This document shows positions 25,029-37,503 of a stretch of DNA of 64,000 nucleotides, piece after piece. This DNA comes from Paramecium sonneborni (lineage: Eukaryota; Ciliophora; Oligohymenophorea; Peniculida; Parameciidae). The stretch is taken from assembly GCA_905182985.1 (NCBI GenBank), contig CAJJDN010000075.1:30488-94487 (forward strand). The letters run 5' to 3'. The first letter of the stretch is position 1, and the number at the start of each line of letters is the position of its first letter. The translations under genes and the position numbers were made by a program. The notes under the pieces are model-generated. The model saw nothing but the letters and a program-made list of their open reading frames with translations. It had not been told where the DNA came from and ran no database searches.

Positions 25029-25891
25029 ATGAGTGATCTGCATAGTTCATTATTGAACAATGACATGAATTTTAATAATTTATATGAAGTAAATTTGAAT
25101 GTTAATGTTTAGGTTATTCGATAAGAACTAGTTGAATATCAATAGAGTGTAGATGAATTATAAGTTTTAGGAGAAAGCGAAATCGATTAACAAAATGTGA
25201 ATTAAGTGTTTTTAACATTAAAAACAATTTAATTGCATTAATTGAACATAAAAGAATAGATTATTAAATTGGAGCAAGTACTTTAAACCATAACTCAAAG
25301 TAATCGCGAGGGGTCGAACAAAGAAATAAAACTAAAAAATTAAGAGATTTATATGCAAGCCATTAACAAAGATAATAGTCATAGTACAAAAATATGGTAA
25401 ATGACTGTGGATTTGAACCGTTGAAAGATGCATTAAAAGAAATAGATAAAATGATGAAATTATCATCAAAACAAGATGTGTAGAATTATGTATTAAAATT
25501 TTAAATAAATGTAAAACAATCAACGATAGAAAACAATAATAAAAAGTATTAAATGCAATAATCAGAAATGGAACCTTTGTAATAATATGAACATTTAGAA
25601 TGGAGCAATCAAATTCTTAAATAAAATTAAGAAGAAATTGATTAAATTTAAATGAAGACTGAAACTATTAATAAAATTGTTTAAGATTTGGCATTAGAAG
25701 TAGAGAATTAAGATATTAATTTTGATATAATAGAGACAAATGTTAATACTACAAAAGATAATGTCGTTAAGGCTCAAGATTAATTAGAAAAAACTGAAAA
25801 TTAATAAAAATCAGGAAAGAAAAAGCTTTGGATTATGCTAATATGTGCTGTTATAACTTTCTTAGTTTTTCTTTTAATTTTATTATTGTGA
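25029..25891 (+). CDS. Qa-SNARE (syntaxin-like), one-base frameshift
   Basis: Intron-less. The C-terminal half has a SNARE helix (YEHLEWSNQILKQNQEEIDQ onwards, DLALEVENQDINFDIIETNV) with Gln at the zero-layer position in ENQD, then a linker and a single C-terminal membrane anchor (KKKLWIMLICAVITFLVFLL). The N-terminal half is helical, fitting an Habc bundle (MSDLHSSLLNNDMNFNNLYE). Syntaxins pair with other SNAREs to fuse vesicles. A one-base shift is needed at the A run 25388-25392: one more A joins SHSTK to NMVNDCGFEPLKD and gives 287 residues. Below the shift the frame is intact to the TGA. The compartment cannot be assigned. Confidence 0.82.
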
Positions 25892-25929
25892 ATTAATAAT
25901 TAAAAATTTATTTATAATTATAACAGTAT

Positions 25930-26722
25930 TCAAACATCATGGATTGAATGCATTCTTTTTTATTTAACAGGTTTAGTCATTTAATCTGTTATATGAATTG
26001 TGTTAGATCTTGTCTTTATTGCACTTTTTTGTTTTTTCTTTCCACACATACTAGCTAATTCCTACATTCTATCTATTGTTATTGTCTATCCTAATATCGA
26101 TATTGAACTTTTTCTACACTATTATAAAATTTAAATTACAAATTTAAAGATGTCTTCTTTTTTGGTAATTTAATCATAGTTTTTGGTTAAACCTACTATT
26201 TCTGTTATGACACAATTGATGATAATCTATCTTAAGTAGTATCAGTCATTAATCTCTCTTAACTTGAAATTTTGATTTATTTTTTGATTCTAACAATCTC
26301 TTTTGATAATTGCTTCCGTTATATTAATAATTTCAATACTATTATTTATGAATTAGATTTCTCTAATTGTTTTTGCATCTCTTCACAAGTATCTTACAAG
26401 TCTTCTGCATATATTTTTAATTGTTATTAAATTTGAATGTGTTTTCTAGCCTCTGTCTCTTTTTAAATTAATTAATCCTCTAATAATTTATATTAGTTCT
26501 TAAGATCATTGTATCCTTAAAGAAACGAATCCACTATTTGGCACATTATTCGGAAACAAACCTACACATCTTCAACCATATTGTCTTAACATGGTATATC
26601 AGCACTCTCACTTGTATTCTCCATTAACTTCTTATAGTAGTTCAGTATCTAATGCGAATCGGCTAAGGATATACCTCCTTAAATAACTACTTGATTAACT
26701 TTTCTTCACTCTCCTTTTACAT
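25930..26722 (-). CDS. Coiled-coil protein of unknown function
   Basis: About 245 residues with introns at 26649-26674 and 26091-26119. A third 27-nt GT...AAG stretch (GTATTGAAATTATTAATATA...) could also be spliced without changing the frame. The middle is coiled coil (NDLKNQYKLLEDQLIQKETE; LQDTCEEMQKQLEKSN). The C-terminus is basic (MCGKKKQKSAIKTRSNTIHI, KPVKQKRMHSIHDV). No family is recognised. It converges with the syntaxin gene, whose stop is 38 bp away. Confidence 0.7.
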
Positions 26723-26999
26723 TTATATTATTATTAATTATCGATTTAATTATCTAATTATTATAATTATTATATTCATATTAAATTATTAATAAATAAT
26801 TATATTATTATTATATATAATTATATATAATCATATATAATCATCTTATATATAATTACACATATCTCAAACTTATAATTATCATCTATAAATTATAACA
26901 TTAACTAACGTTCCATATTTTTTTGTATTTATAATAGTATTCATTAGTTTCTTTTTAAATAAATCTCAAACTTCATAAAAAAATTATCCTTAATTTATT
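26723..26999. repeat. AT-rich low-complexity spacer between divergent genes
   Basis: The spacer contains short imperfect repeats of ATTATATATAATC-type units (about 26800-26870). It lies between the starts of two divergent coiled-coil genes, so it must act as a shared promoter region. Confidence 0.5.
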
Positions 27000-27462
27000 A
27001 TGTCTAAAAATTTAAATCAGAATACTTCCTTGCTTTGTTAAATAACTTAACTTACAAAAAAAATTTAACAGCATGAATAGTAAGAGTAAATCTTAAAGAC
27101 TGAAAATTAAAAGGTCAAAGTAGAAAATACTGCATTATTAGAACATATATCAATACTTTAAAAACAATAAGAAGAACACATTAATGAAGTATAATTTTTT
27201 CAATTTATAAATAGATTGAAAATTTAAAATAATTAATTCAGAGAATTTCATAAGAAAAAATTTTTTAAACCGAATATTAAGAACATTAAAATGTATTTTT
27301 TTGAGTCTATTATAGAATATATATAAGGATTAAAACAAAACCTTAACAAAGGCATTGAGCAATTTATAAAATAATTTAGATAGATATTAATATATTTCAG
27401 AAATCAGTCAAAATAATTTAATTAATGGAATTGGATTACAATTTGGAGAAGACACTTGTTGA
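27000..27462 (+). CDS. Small coiled-coil protein
   Basis: 137 residues from three exons (introns 27189-27214 and 27293-27315). Nearly all of it is a coiled coil rich in Gln and Glu (LTKKIQQHEQQEQILKTE; ALLEHISILQKQQEEHINEI), ending in GLQFGEDTC. No family is recognised. The intron placement removes in-frame TGA codons and keeps one reading frame, which supports the model. Confidence 0.65.
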
Positions 27463-27601
27463 TTTTAAATTTATTTATTTTTTACTATAAATCAATCAAT
27501 CAATATTTTTTATCTCTATACTTCAATTATCTGCTCTGTATTTAATTTCTATAAATTAACAATTATTTAAAGTTTTTTTTATAAATACAATAATAAATTA
27601 A

Positions 27602-28608
27602 ATGGTGATATGCATATTTGAAAATCATGAAAATAATGAGATTATTGCAGTATGTTCTAATCCTGGATGTATTAAAAGAAGATTAGTTTGTTTTTAATGC
27701 ATAATTGATTTTCATAATGATCATAATAAGGATTTAAAATAAATGGCCAAATTGATAAGTTGGAAGAGTACATTAATGCAAGCTTATACTGCAATTTAAA
27801 ATCATTATAACATGGTTTAGCAATATCTTAAGTTATTATAAGGATTTATAAGTATTTCAGAGTTTGATAGAAATCAATCATTTGAGAACTTAAATTACCA
27901 TTAGATGGAAGATGATATAAATAGTTTATTATGTTTTGATTAATTTCAAGAGAATATTTCAAATATATCAAATGAGATTACAAAAAATATTATTTCATTA
28001 ACTCCTATATTTAAATCTGCAGTATAAATTTTTTCATCTATTAAATAAGAAACAGTATAAATAGAAGCAAAATCATCAACTTAACTTAAAATAAGTTTTT
28101 CTAATTAAATGAAGCATGAAGATATTATTATTGAAAATGATGGAAAATCTGCAAGAAGCATTAGTTAAAAATATTATTAGAATAATTTTGTAGTATGTGA
28201 ACCTTTAATTCCTAAAAAAGGATCTTATTCATTTTCCTTTAAAATTGGTGGTTGGGTAATGATTGGAGTTTGTGATATTGAAAAGATAAAGTAGTAAAAA
28301 TTCATAGTGACACTTGATGAGATTCCTTAAATTCAGTAAAATAAATTTATTTATATTTAAGTTGTTATATGATTGAAAATGATGGGACATCGTATTCCTC
28401 ATTTGAAAATTAAGAGAAACGCTAAAAGTCTTTCACATATTCAGAATATGATATTATCTAAGTTTTAATAGATTTTGAACTCAAAATTATTAAATGGATA
28501 AAACCTTAAACAAAAGAAAGTTTTTAAATGAAAATAAATCCATCTACATCAAATTTATTTCCTTGCTTGGCTTTGGGATAGGCTTGGGTTGAAGTTATCA
28601 ATTAATGA
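27602..28608 (+). CDS. B-box-type zinc finger protein with SPRY-like C-terminus
   Basis: 326 residues with one 26-nt intron (28336-28361). The N-terminus has a Cys/His pattern of a B-box zinc finger (FENHENN, CSNPGCIKR, LVCFQCIIDFHNDHNKD). A helical linker follows. The C-terminal part resembles the SPRY/B30.2-like domain seen in ciliate proteins of this build (FKIGGWVMIGVCDIEK; SYSSFENQEKRQKSFTYSEY; INPSTSNLFPCLALGQAWVE). This resembles the TRIM layout without a RING finger. The role is unknown; SPRY domains bind proteins. The gene is cut by duplicate block 4: its part from 27919 recurs at 29379-30068, and its last 119 bases recur again at 31101-31219. Those are not separate genes. Confidence 0.78.
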
Positions 28609-30837
28609 TAAATAGAATATATTTTATATACAAATAATTTATTTTGAGAATAAAATTTTATATTTTGGTATATATTTCTTTTGAAATTTTGTATTCCACT
28701 TATATAACATCAATAGAATAAAAAATTAATTGCCAGAGAATAAAATTGCTGATTTTAGTATTTATTTTTTAAAAAGTAAATTATTCTATTAATGAAAAAA
28801 ACATTGGAGATGAGATTAAAATTTTTGATTTATTTATAAAATTTTATGTATAATAAATTTAATCTAATCTTAATAGGGAATGAAGAATAATATATTGTAT
28901 TTTTATATAAAATTAAAAATAAATCATTATTTATAATATTTAATATATAAATTATTTATTTTTGATTTCATTTTTAATTTTTTTTATACTTTATATCTAA
29001 TTGTTGAATGATAGTTTTGGAAAATTTGTAATTCTTTAACATAATATTAATAAATTAATTAGTATCTAATAGTTGTAAATCAAGATAGGACTTTAGAAAT
29101 TAAAGTCCTTCTTCAAAATCATTTAATTGAATAAGTTTTTATTCTTTGTAATGAATTATTGTTAATGCACATCTAAAAAGCGTTTTTTCTCCTTCAATTA
29201 AGAAGATTTCAAAGATTCTATAAAATAGATTAATTGGTAATGCAGTTGAGAACATTGTAATAAACCTAAGAATAATAAAATAAGAAAGAACCATTCAGTA
29301 GTAAAAAAGAATAAATCAATATTATGACGTTTAAGTATTTTAGAAGTATTGGGATGATATTATGATATCAAATTATCNAAATAGTTTATTATGTTTTGAT
29401 TAATTTCAAGAGAATATTTCAAATATATCAAATGAGATTACAAAAAATATTATTTCATTAACTCCTATATTTAAATCTGCAGTATAAATTTTTTCATCTA
29501 TTAAATAAGAAACAGTATAAATAGAAGCAAAATCATCAACTTAACTTAAAATAAGTTTTTCTAATTAAATGAAGCATGAAGATATTATTATTGAAAATGA
29601 TGGAAAATCTGCAAGAAGCATTAGTTAAAAATATTATTAGAATAATTTTGTAGTATGTGAACCTTTAATTCCTAAAAAAGGATCTTATTCATTTTCCTTT
29701 AAAATTGGTGGTTGGGTAATGATTGGAGTTTGTGATATTGAAAAGATAAAGTAGTAAAAATTCATAGTGACACTTGATGAGATTCCTTAAATTCAGTAAA
29801 ATAAATTTATTTATATTTAAGTTGTTATATGATTGAAAATGATGGGACATCGTATTCCTCATTTGAAAATTAAGAGAAACGCTAAAAGTCTTTCACATAT
29901 TCAGAATATGATATTATCTAAGTTTTAATAGATTTTGAACTCAAAATTATTAAATGGATAAAACCTTAAACAAAAGAAAGTTTTTAAATGAAAATAAATC
30001 CATCTACATCAAATTTATTTCCTTGCTTGGCTTTGGGATAGGCTTGGGTTGAAGTTATCAATTAATGATAAATAGAATATATTTTATATACAAATAATTT
30101 ATTTTGAGAATAAAATTTTATATTTTGGTATATATTTCTTTTGAAATTTTGTATTCCACTTATATAACATCAATAGAATAAAAAATTAATTGCCAGAGAA
30201 TAAAATTGCTGATTTTAGTATTTATTTTTTAAAAAGTAAATTATTCTATTAATGAAAAAAACATTGGAGATGAGATTAAAATTTTTGATTTATTTATAAA
30301 ATTTTATGTATAATAAATTTAATCTAATCTTAATAGGGAATGAAGAATAATATATTGTATTTTTATATAAAATTAAAAATAAATCATTATTTATAATATT
30401 TAATATATAAATTATTTATTTTTGATTTCATTTTTAATTTTTTTTATACTTTATATCTAATTGTTGAATGATAGTTTTGGAAAATTTGTAATTCTTTAAC
30501 ATAATATTAATAAATTAATTAGTATCTAATAGTTGTAAATCAAGATAGGACTTTAGAAATTAAAGTCCTTCTTCAAAATCATTTAATTGAATAAGTTTTT
30601 ATTCTTTGTAATGAATTATTGTTAATGCACATCTAAAAAGCGTTTTTTCTCCTTCAATTAAGAAGATTTCAAAGATTCTATAAAATAGATTAATTGGTAA
30701 TGCAGTTGAGAACATTGTAATAAACCTAAGAATAATAAAATAAGAAAGAACCATTCAGTAGTAAAAAAGAATAAATCAATATTATGACGTTTAAGTATTT
30801 TAGAAGTATTGGGATGATATTATGATATCAAATTATC
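27919..30837. repeat. N-flanked direct duplication 4 (27919-29377 = 29379-30837)
   Basis: A 1459-bp segment with offset 1460 abuts the N at 29378. It contains the 3' two-thirds of the B-box gene and the 3' end of the TBC gene. It overlaps with block 5, so 28490-29377 is effectively present three times. Confidence 0.9.
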
Positions 30838-32250
30838 AAGAATGTAGAATTCTCTATAAAGAGAATTAGGATTTTTATATTTAGCTGTTAAATTATAATG
30901 GGTCATTAAGCGATAGAGAATCCAAAAGGCCTTAAAATATGTAGGATTATTACATTATCATCATTAGTAACCATGATAAGAGCAGCAGTTAAGAAATTTA
31001 AACCTTGACAATATCCCATATCTGAAATAGCTACTGATAGAGCTTTTAAAACATTAACAAGTGATTCAGATAGAACTGTTTAATCCTTTTTAATAGAATN
31101 TTAAATGGATAAAACCTTAAACAAAAGAAAGTTTTTAAATGAAAATAAATCCATCTACATCAAATTTATTTCCTTGCTTGGCTTTGGGATAGGCTTGGGT
31201 TGAAGTTATCAATTAATGATAAATAGAATATATTTTATATACAAATAATTTATTTTGAGAATAAAATTTTATATTTTGGTATATATTTCTTTTGAAATTT
31301 TGTATTCCACTTATATAACATCAATAGAATAAAAAATTAATTGCCAGAGAATAAAATTGCTGATTTTAGTATTTATTTTTTAAAAAGTAAATTATTCTAT
31401 TAATGAAAAAAACATTGGAGATGAGATTAAAATTTTTGATTTATTTATAAAATTTTATGTATAATAAATTTAATCTAATCTTAATAGGGAATGAAGAATA
31501 ATATATTGTATTTTTATATAAAATTAAAAATAAATCATTATTTATAATATTTAATATATAAATTATTTATTTTTGATTTCATTTTTAATTTTTTTTATAC
31601 TTTATATCTAATTGTTGAATGATAGTTTTGGAAAATTTGTAATTCTTTAACATAATATTAATAAATTAATTAGTATCTAATAGTTGTAAATCAAGATAGG
31701 ACTTTAGAAATTAAAGTCCTTCTTCAAAATCATTTAATTGAATAAGTTTTTATTCTTTGTAATGAATTATTGTTAATGCACATCTAAAAAGCGTTTTTTC
31801 TCCTTCAATTAAGAAGATTTCAAAGATTCTATAAAATAGATTAATTGGTAATGCAGTTGAGAACATTGTAATAAACCTAAGAATAATAAAATAAGAAAGA
31901 ACCATTCAGTAGTAAAAAAGAATAAATCAATATTATGACGTTTAAGTATTTTAGAAGTATTGGGATGATATTATGATATCAAATTATCAAGAATGTAGAA
32001 TTCTCTATAAAGAGAATTAGGATTTTTATATTTAGCTGTTAAATTATAATGGGTCATTAAGCGATAGAGAATCCAAAAGGCCTTAAAATATGTAGGATTA
32101 TTACATTATCATCATTAGTAACCATGATAAGAGCAGCAGTTAAGAAATTTAAACCTTGACAATATCCCATATCTGAAATAGCTACTGATAGAGCTTTTAA
32201 AACATTAACAAGTGATTCAGATAGAACTGTTTAATCCTTTTTAATAGAAT
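29950..32250. repeat. N-flanked direct duplication 5 (29950-31099 = 31101-32250)
   Basis: An 1150-bp segment with offset 1151 abuts the N at 31100. The contig between the two Ns (29379-31099, 1.7 kb) overlaps both neighbours, which explains the threefold stretch. Confidence 0.9.
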
Positions 32251-32787
32251 AAAAATACTTAAAAATTAATATTATCAGGGAATGTTCGATGAACATCTAA
32301 TCTAATCTGGTGCTCGAATTTATATTCATTTTTTGTTAAAAAATCAGAATAGTTGATCCTTTAATTGATACTTGCATTTTCTTTAGCTTTCTTGATATCT
32401 GCTAGAAGTGGCCAAGCTAATACCCTTAATCCATCAGGTATTCCCTTTTATAAATTTAATGAATACTTTACGAGTTCTTTCTTTAATTAATTGTCTATTT
32501 TATTTCTCAAATCCATTAATCATTTATCGCCATTTTTCAACTCTAGCATTTAAAGTTTTTATATCCTTATCATGTTTAGAATTTATTTATGATTTGAATC
32601 CATATTAATCAGTTTTTTCTATCTAATTAGAATACGAAATTTATGAATGAACTGCTTCATTTTATTTTGTAGTGCAGAAATCAGGTGTTTATAACATCTA
32701 TTAAGATTCAAATTGATTATCAAAATCAAATTCAAATTCATCTCCTTCTTCTTTCTATACACATTATATTAATTATGTTTATCTCAT
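31579..32787 (-). CDS. TBC domain Rab GTPase-activating protein
   Basis: 371 residues; introns at 32445-32466, 32237-32258, 32082-32104 and 31877-31902 give an intact frame. The TBC domain runs from about residue 110: RKGIPDGLRVLAWPLL, the Arg-finger block LDVHRTFPDN, the Gln-finger block MGYCQGLNFLTAALIM, AFWILYRLM, TTEWFITMFSTALPINLFYRIFE and FLIEGEKTLFR. Both catalytic residues (Arg of DVHR, Gln of YCQG) are present, so GAP activity is expected. A 100-residue charged N-terminal region precedes it. TBC proteins switch off Rab GTPases in membrane traffic. Partial duplicate copies of its 3' end lie at 28968-29377 and 30428-31099 and are assembly artefacts. Confidence 0.9.
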
Positions 32788-33751
32788 TTTATAATAAAAT
32801 TATTAGCTCAATTATAATAATCAATTTTTAAAACAAGAAAAATAAATTACAATTTTAACATTAATCAATTACAATATTGATTCTTCTATCTTTTGTAAAT
32901 AATTATATTGAAATAAATAATATATAAAATTAAATATTTTTTTTATTTTTTTGGATTTAGAAATTACTGAAGTTCTTGTCTTATACTTTTGTTATTTAAT
33001 ATATATTTATAGATTATTTAATTAGTTCTAACTTATTATTATATAAGGAAGCTTAATCATAAATAAATTGATTATTATAGTTGTTAAGTATGTAAATTGA
33101 ATTATTAATCTCTAATTATTCATTTCACATTAAGATAATAAATAAGTTGTTCTAAAATTTATGCTATTATTGTTTTCCTTATTTAATATTGATATCTATT
33201 TAGACTTAAACATTTGATCTTCTTTTCATCTATAAAAGATATCCAAATTAATCGCAATATTTAGCTAACCAATTATAATCTTTGCATTGTAATTTAATAA
33301 CCATTTAATTTTCAACTTTACTTCTGAAAATATATTCTTATCAATATATAAAAGTATTACAATATTACAGATAGTTAATCTAAAAATTATTATATTTAAT
33401 TTAATCATAAAATCAAATTTATCTCTATCTATCCTTCATCTCTTGATATTATTTCTATCTTTTCTTGTGTTTCTAGCTTCTTTCCAATCTTTATTAATCT
33501 TTTTTCTTATACTTTTCTTAATTTATTTTTTCCCATCTTGACCCAGTCCTTCTTTTTTGTTTTTAAGAATTTCTAACACTAATCACAGTTTTGGACTTAA
33601 GATGCATATCATTTATTAAACGAAAAAAGCTCAATGTTATTTTAATAAAAACAATTGTAATATATATTATAATTTATTAAGCGAATAAACGGAATTCGTA
33701 TAGCTAATATATTAAGTCTTACTGTTGTGTGTATATATTTTAAATAAATTC
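32788..33751. other. Intergenic stretch, possible tiny relic
   Basis: AT-rich. A 43-codon minus-strand frame at 33405-33536 (MGKNKLRKVQEKRLIKIG...) is the only peptide of interest, but it has no recognised family and no continuation I can join. Otherwise nothing is seen. Confidence 0.4.
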
Positions 33752-34421
33752 ATGTTAAATACTTTTTATGTACAATAGCCATACTTCTATCCTTTAGGAT
33801 ACCAATATTTTATGATACCAACACCAATTGCATTATCTAATACCTAGATTATTAATCCTTAAATTTAGGTTATGGATAAAATCACTTAAACAAATAATAT
33901 ATCCTCTGAATTGAACCAATTATCAGGATAACAAAAAGAAAAATCTATATCTGAAACCGAAAGTTAACTTGATTCTTATAGTAATAATGAAGAAATGAGA
34001 GATACTTCTATACATTCTAAATCTAATAAGCTTAAACAAAGCAAGAAAATTTAAAAACCGAACTTTTTAGTTAAATCCACAAATATATAAAAAAATTATG
34101 CAAAAGCTATAGTTTAATATGCTTGTCGTTAACGCTCCATAATTTTTGATACGTTAGGAGATGATCGTGGATAAGAATTCCTTCAGTTGATGAATCGTCT
34201 TAAAAATAGATTAAGAAATATTGGACATATTACAAGATATACTCATTTTGAAGACTTTTTATAATTGTTCAGAATTTTAGGGTATGTTAAGTTTTGATAA
34301 TTATAGAAACAATTTTATGAAAAAAGAGTCAGTTTGTTATATTTACAATTCTAAGATTTAATAAAAGAGTTGTCATTTGTCCAATATGTCATTTGTAAGG
34401 AATTCTTTATTAAAATATTGA
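33752..34421 (+). CDS. Conserved-looking protein of unknown function
   Basis: 214 residues with one 25-nt intron; the intron opens inside the GGGTATG context near 34281 and closes at ATAG, joining FLQLFRILG to NNFMKKES. The first 110 residues are polar and Ser/Gln/Asn-rich. The C-terminal half is compact and basic with good coding character (NYAKAIVQYACRQRSIIFDT; GDDRGQEFLQLMNRLKNRLR; NIGHITRYTHFEDF). I recognise the general build as a ciliate protein family but cannot name a function. Cys and Arg content suggest a folded helical domain. Confidence 0.65.
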
Positions 34422-34538
34422 TATTGGAATAAAATAATGAATTTTAGTAGTTTTTTATTTATAATTAATTATAACAATATATAAATTTACAAATATATTT
34501 GGGCATAATAATAATTAGTATTATAAAATAAAATAATA

Positions 34539-36093
34539 ATGAATTAAGATGAAGTAAAGAGTCAAATATAAGATTTGATGGCAATGGTAAGATAGTTGAA
34601 GGAGAAGATTTAAAATTTAGATATTCCTGAATTAGGAAATCAAGCAAGTTATAATAAAAACACTGATTTGATAGAAGGTTCAAAATAACAGCTACATCAT
34701 ATAATAACTTAATATTTTAAAGATATACAAAATATCTATATATACTTGAGTAGATTTTATCCAACAACAGCATTAAAATGTATGTGATATAGATATATAA
34801 AAGAATATATGAAATAAGAGATTGAAAGTATATTTGCTTAATTGTCAGAATACAAGAAGAAAATGAATGATAAACAATTTTCTTAAATAGATTATGAAGA
34901 TTTTTAGGCAGCAAATTATCCTGCAAAGAAAGATGATATATAATAGGAATGCATGTAAATTTAGAGTGAAAGTTATCCAAATCATACAAGTGAATGTATG
35001 CCTAATATAAAAATTCAAAATAGAATAACAGAAAGTTTATATTTTGGTTTAAATTAATATGCTTCAGTATATTGGCCAAGTAAGAAAGGAAAGACACAAA
35101 ATGTTTATATAAATAAAGCAAATTATTTCTTAGAAAGTTCAATGTAAATAATTTAATATTATTTATAAGATGTATACCATACGTTTAAGATAATAAACTA
35201 TATGGATATGATTATAATTCATAAAAGATCTATGAAACATAATTGAATGAATAGATAGCAGATCAGAGTTCAATGTTAAATTTACCAAATGGTAATTTAT
35301 TCATAAGTGGAGGAGTGAATGCGTAAGGTTAGATATTAGGAGAATGCAGATTAATTGATATTTAAAAAGGAATTGTACAAAAGATACAAGAAATGTTGGT
35401 TAAAAGAGTTGGACATACATTAGTATATATATAACCAAATACATTTTGGTCAGATGCACCAAAAGGTTATATTTATGCAATAGGAGGAAGAACACATAAT
35501 AATTATAGAACTAAATTATGTGAAAGATTCAATATAGAAACTTAATAATGGGAAGAGATATCAAAATTAAATGAAGCTAGATCAAGATCTTCATGTGCTT
35601 ATTGTGAAGAAATGCATAGTATATTTGTATTTTTTGGAACATCAAGTTTATAATTAAATGTTGTAAGTGCAGAAAGATATGATTTATTATCAAAGAAATG
35701 GGAAAGATTAATTATTAATAATTAATTAGAAGGATTTGATGTAAGTTGGGGAAATGCTATATGTATTAATGAAGATTAAATACTACTCTTTGGAGGATTA
35801 AAAGATAGCTAATATTTTGAGAATAATCTTTATTTCAGTAAAAAAATATTAGTTTATAATATCTAAAATGAAAGGTATATTATATAATATAATAATTAAA
35901 AAGTATTACAGTAAATGATAGTCAATTACCAGTTGATTTATTACCATTAACTTCAATTATTCATTAAAACAAAGTATATAGTGTTGGTAAATATATGAGT
36001 TGTGTTTAATTACCACCTCATTAAAGTTTGGGAGAAGGAGCATTTCTAGTAGAAATTGGAGATGTTAATTCAATTAGTTGCTTTTTTGGATGA
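34539..36093 (+). CDS. Kelch repeat protein
   Basis: 491 residues from four exons (introns 34780-34803, 35144-35169, 35875-35903). The N-terminal 200 residues are helical (MNQDEVKSQIQDLMAMVRQL). From about residue 200 Kelch-type blades follow: GNLFISGGVNAQG, YIYAIGGRTHNNYRTKLCER, WEEISKLNEARSRSSCAYCE, VSAERYDLLSKKWERL and DQILLFGGLKDS. The GG doublets and following Tyr/Trp positions fit Kelch repeats, which form a beta-propeller for protein binding. No BTB domain is seen. The partner is unknown. Confidence 0.85.
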
Positions 36094-36150
36094 TTTTAAA
36101 TTATATTTATATTATATTTATATATATATATATAATATTAATAATAGATT

Positions 36151-37445
36151 ATGCACGAATAATACGAATTGTATTATACTACATATAATCAAGAAAGAGA
36201 CAGAATTAGAGTTACATTATATTAATATCTTAGAAATTCTATACTAGTCTAAAATCAGATGAATCTAATCGATTGTTAAAGAGTTAATCTCTTAACGAAT
36301 CTTTGAAGAAAGCTGAAGGATTTAAAAATGATAAGAAAATATAAATTAAATAAAAAGCTCACAAATTTAACATTAAAGCCAAAATTATACAAAGAAAAAA
36401 TAATCAAATGTAAGAACATCAATTTCTAGGAATTATTAAATAAAAAAATGAGTTAGTCAAAAAAGAAATTGAGCTGTAAGATATAATCTTTATATAGAGA
36501 ACACCGTCTTAATATATTAAATGAAGAATAAACTGAATAAATCAGATAAAATCAAATCTATAAATCTATGAAACATAAAATCTATTTAGAAAGAGTAGAA
36601 CAACATTAATTAGTAATCTATCCACTTTATTTTAGAAAATAGAATAAGAACATTAAAATTTATTAGAATAAATGAATAACAAATTCTAAAAAGTTGAATA
36701 ATATATTCAAATCACTCGAGAATCATAAAAATAAAAATTTAGAAGTCTTAGTTATAAATATCTTACTTATAAATAAAAAGCAGAGAATCTTATACATGAA
36801 AAAACTGAAAATACTTTTTAAGAAGCACTAGACAATATGTCTAAAAGAGAATAAGTTTATGTAAATATTTAATTTTATAAAAGGAAAAATATCTCGAGAC
36901 GAAAGAAAAGGAAAGAAAAAAAATTGTGAAGAGAAATAAAATTGAACTAGTTAAATTTAAACGCAACAAAAATAAATAAGATTCTATTTAAAAATCATAG
37001 AAAAAAATTTAAGATGAAGAAAGATAAAAAAGAATACACAATAAATCTACATCTCTACCCAAAATTATTATCACTGAACATGATGATTAGGGAAATAATG
37101 ATGTAGAAGTCGAAGTTTATGAAGTACCTTATTCAGAAGAACAAACTCAGACATTTGAGGAGAAAATAATTAATTCAAAAAGGAATTTAAAAGAAGAATA
37201 ATCGATGTGTACCAATATTAACGAATCATCCATGCAAGTAACTATTCCAGAAACTAAAAACATTGAATCTCCTAATTATAAAAAACCAAGAAGAAAATCA
37301 GAAAAGGAACGATAATATTAAATTTTGATGTACTTAATTTGTATAAAGTTTTAGGAAATTAAGGTTGAATCTCAAACAAGAAAGAGAAAAATTAGATAAA
37401 GAATTAAACTCATTCTTTATTAGTCAACCTATACATACAAATTGA
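36151..37445 (+). CDS. Basic coiled-coil protein
   Basis: 392 residues from six exons (introns 36211-36233, 36476-36497, 36613-36635, 36861-36883, 37330-37354), all 22-25 nt. It starts MHEQYELYYTTYNQERDRI. The protein is rich in Lys, Gln and Glu with long helical stretches (KKEIELEHRLNILNEEQTEQ; KYLETKEKERKKIVKRNKIE) and a Ser/Thr/Pro-rich patch around EVEVYEVPYSEEQTQTFEEK. No named domain was recognised. A TA dinucleotide run lies just upstream of the ATG. Confidence 0.75.
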
Positions 37446-37503
37446 TTTATTAAATACTTATGTGTTTATTAGATAAATTCTTTTTGGATATTTCTCAACA
37501 TTT

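Noticed and set aside
25332..25523. Minus-strand 63-codon frame
   Set aside because: Antisense to the syntaxin gene; hydrophobic only because the sense strand is AT-rich helical coding sequence.
26741..26880. Repeat array resembling CRISPR or a satellite
   Set aside because: Short imperfect AT-rich units without regular spacers; ordinary low-complexity DNA between genes of a eukaryote.
32408..32608. Plus-strand 66-codon frame
   Set aside because: Antisense to the first exons of the TBC gene.
34465..34989. Two minus-strand frames of 72 and 90 codons
   Set aside because: Antisense to the 5' part of the Kelch gene.
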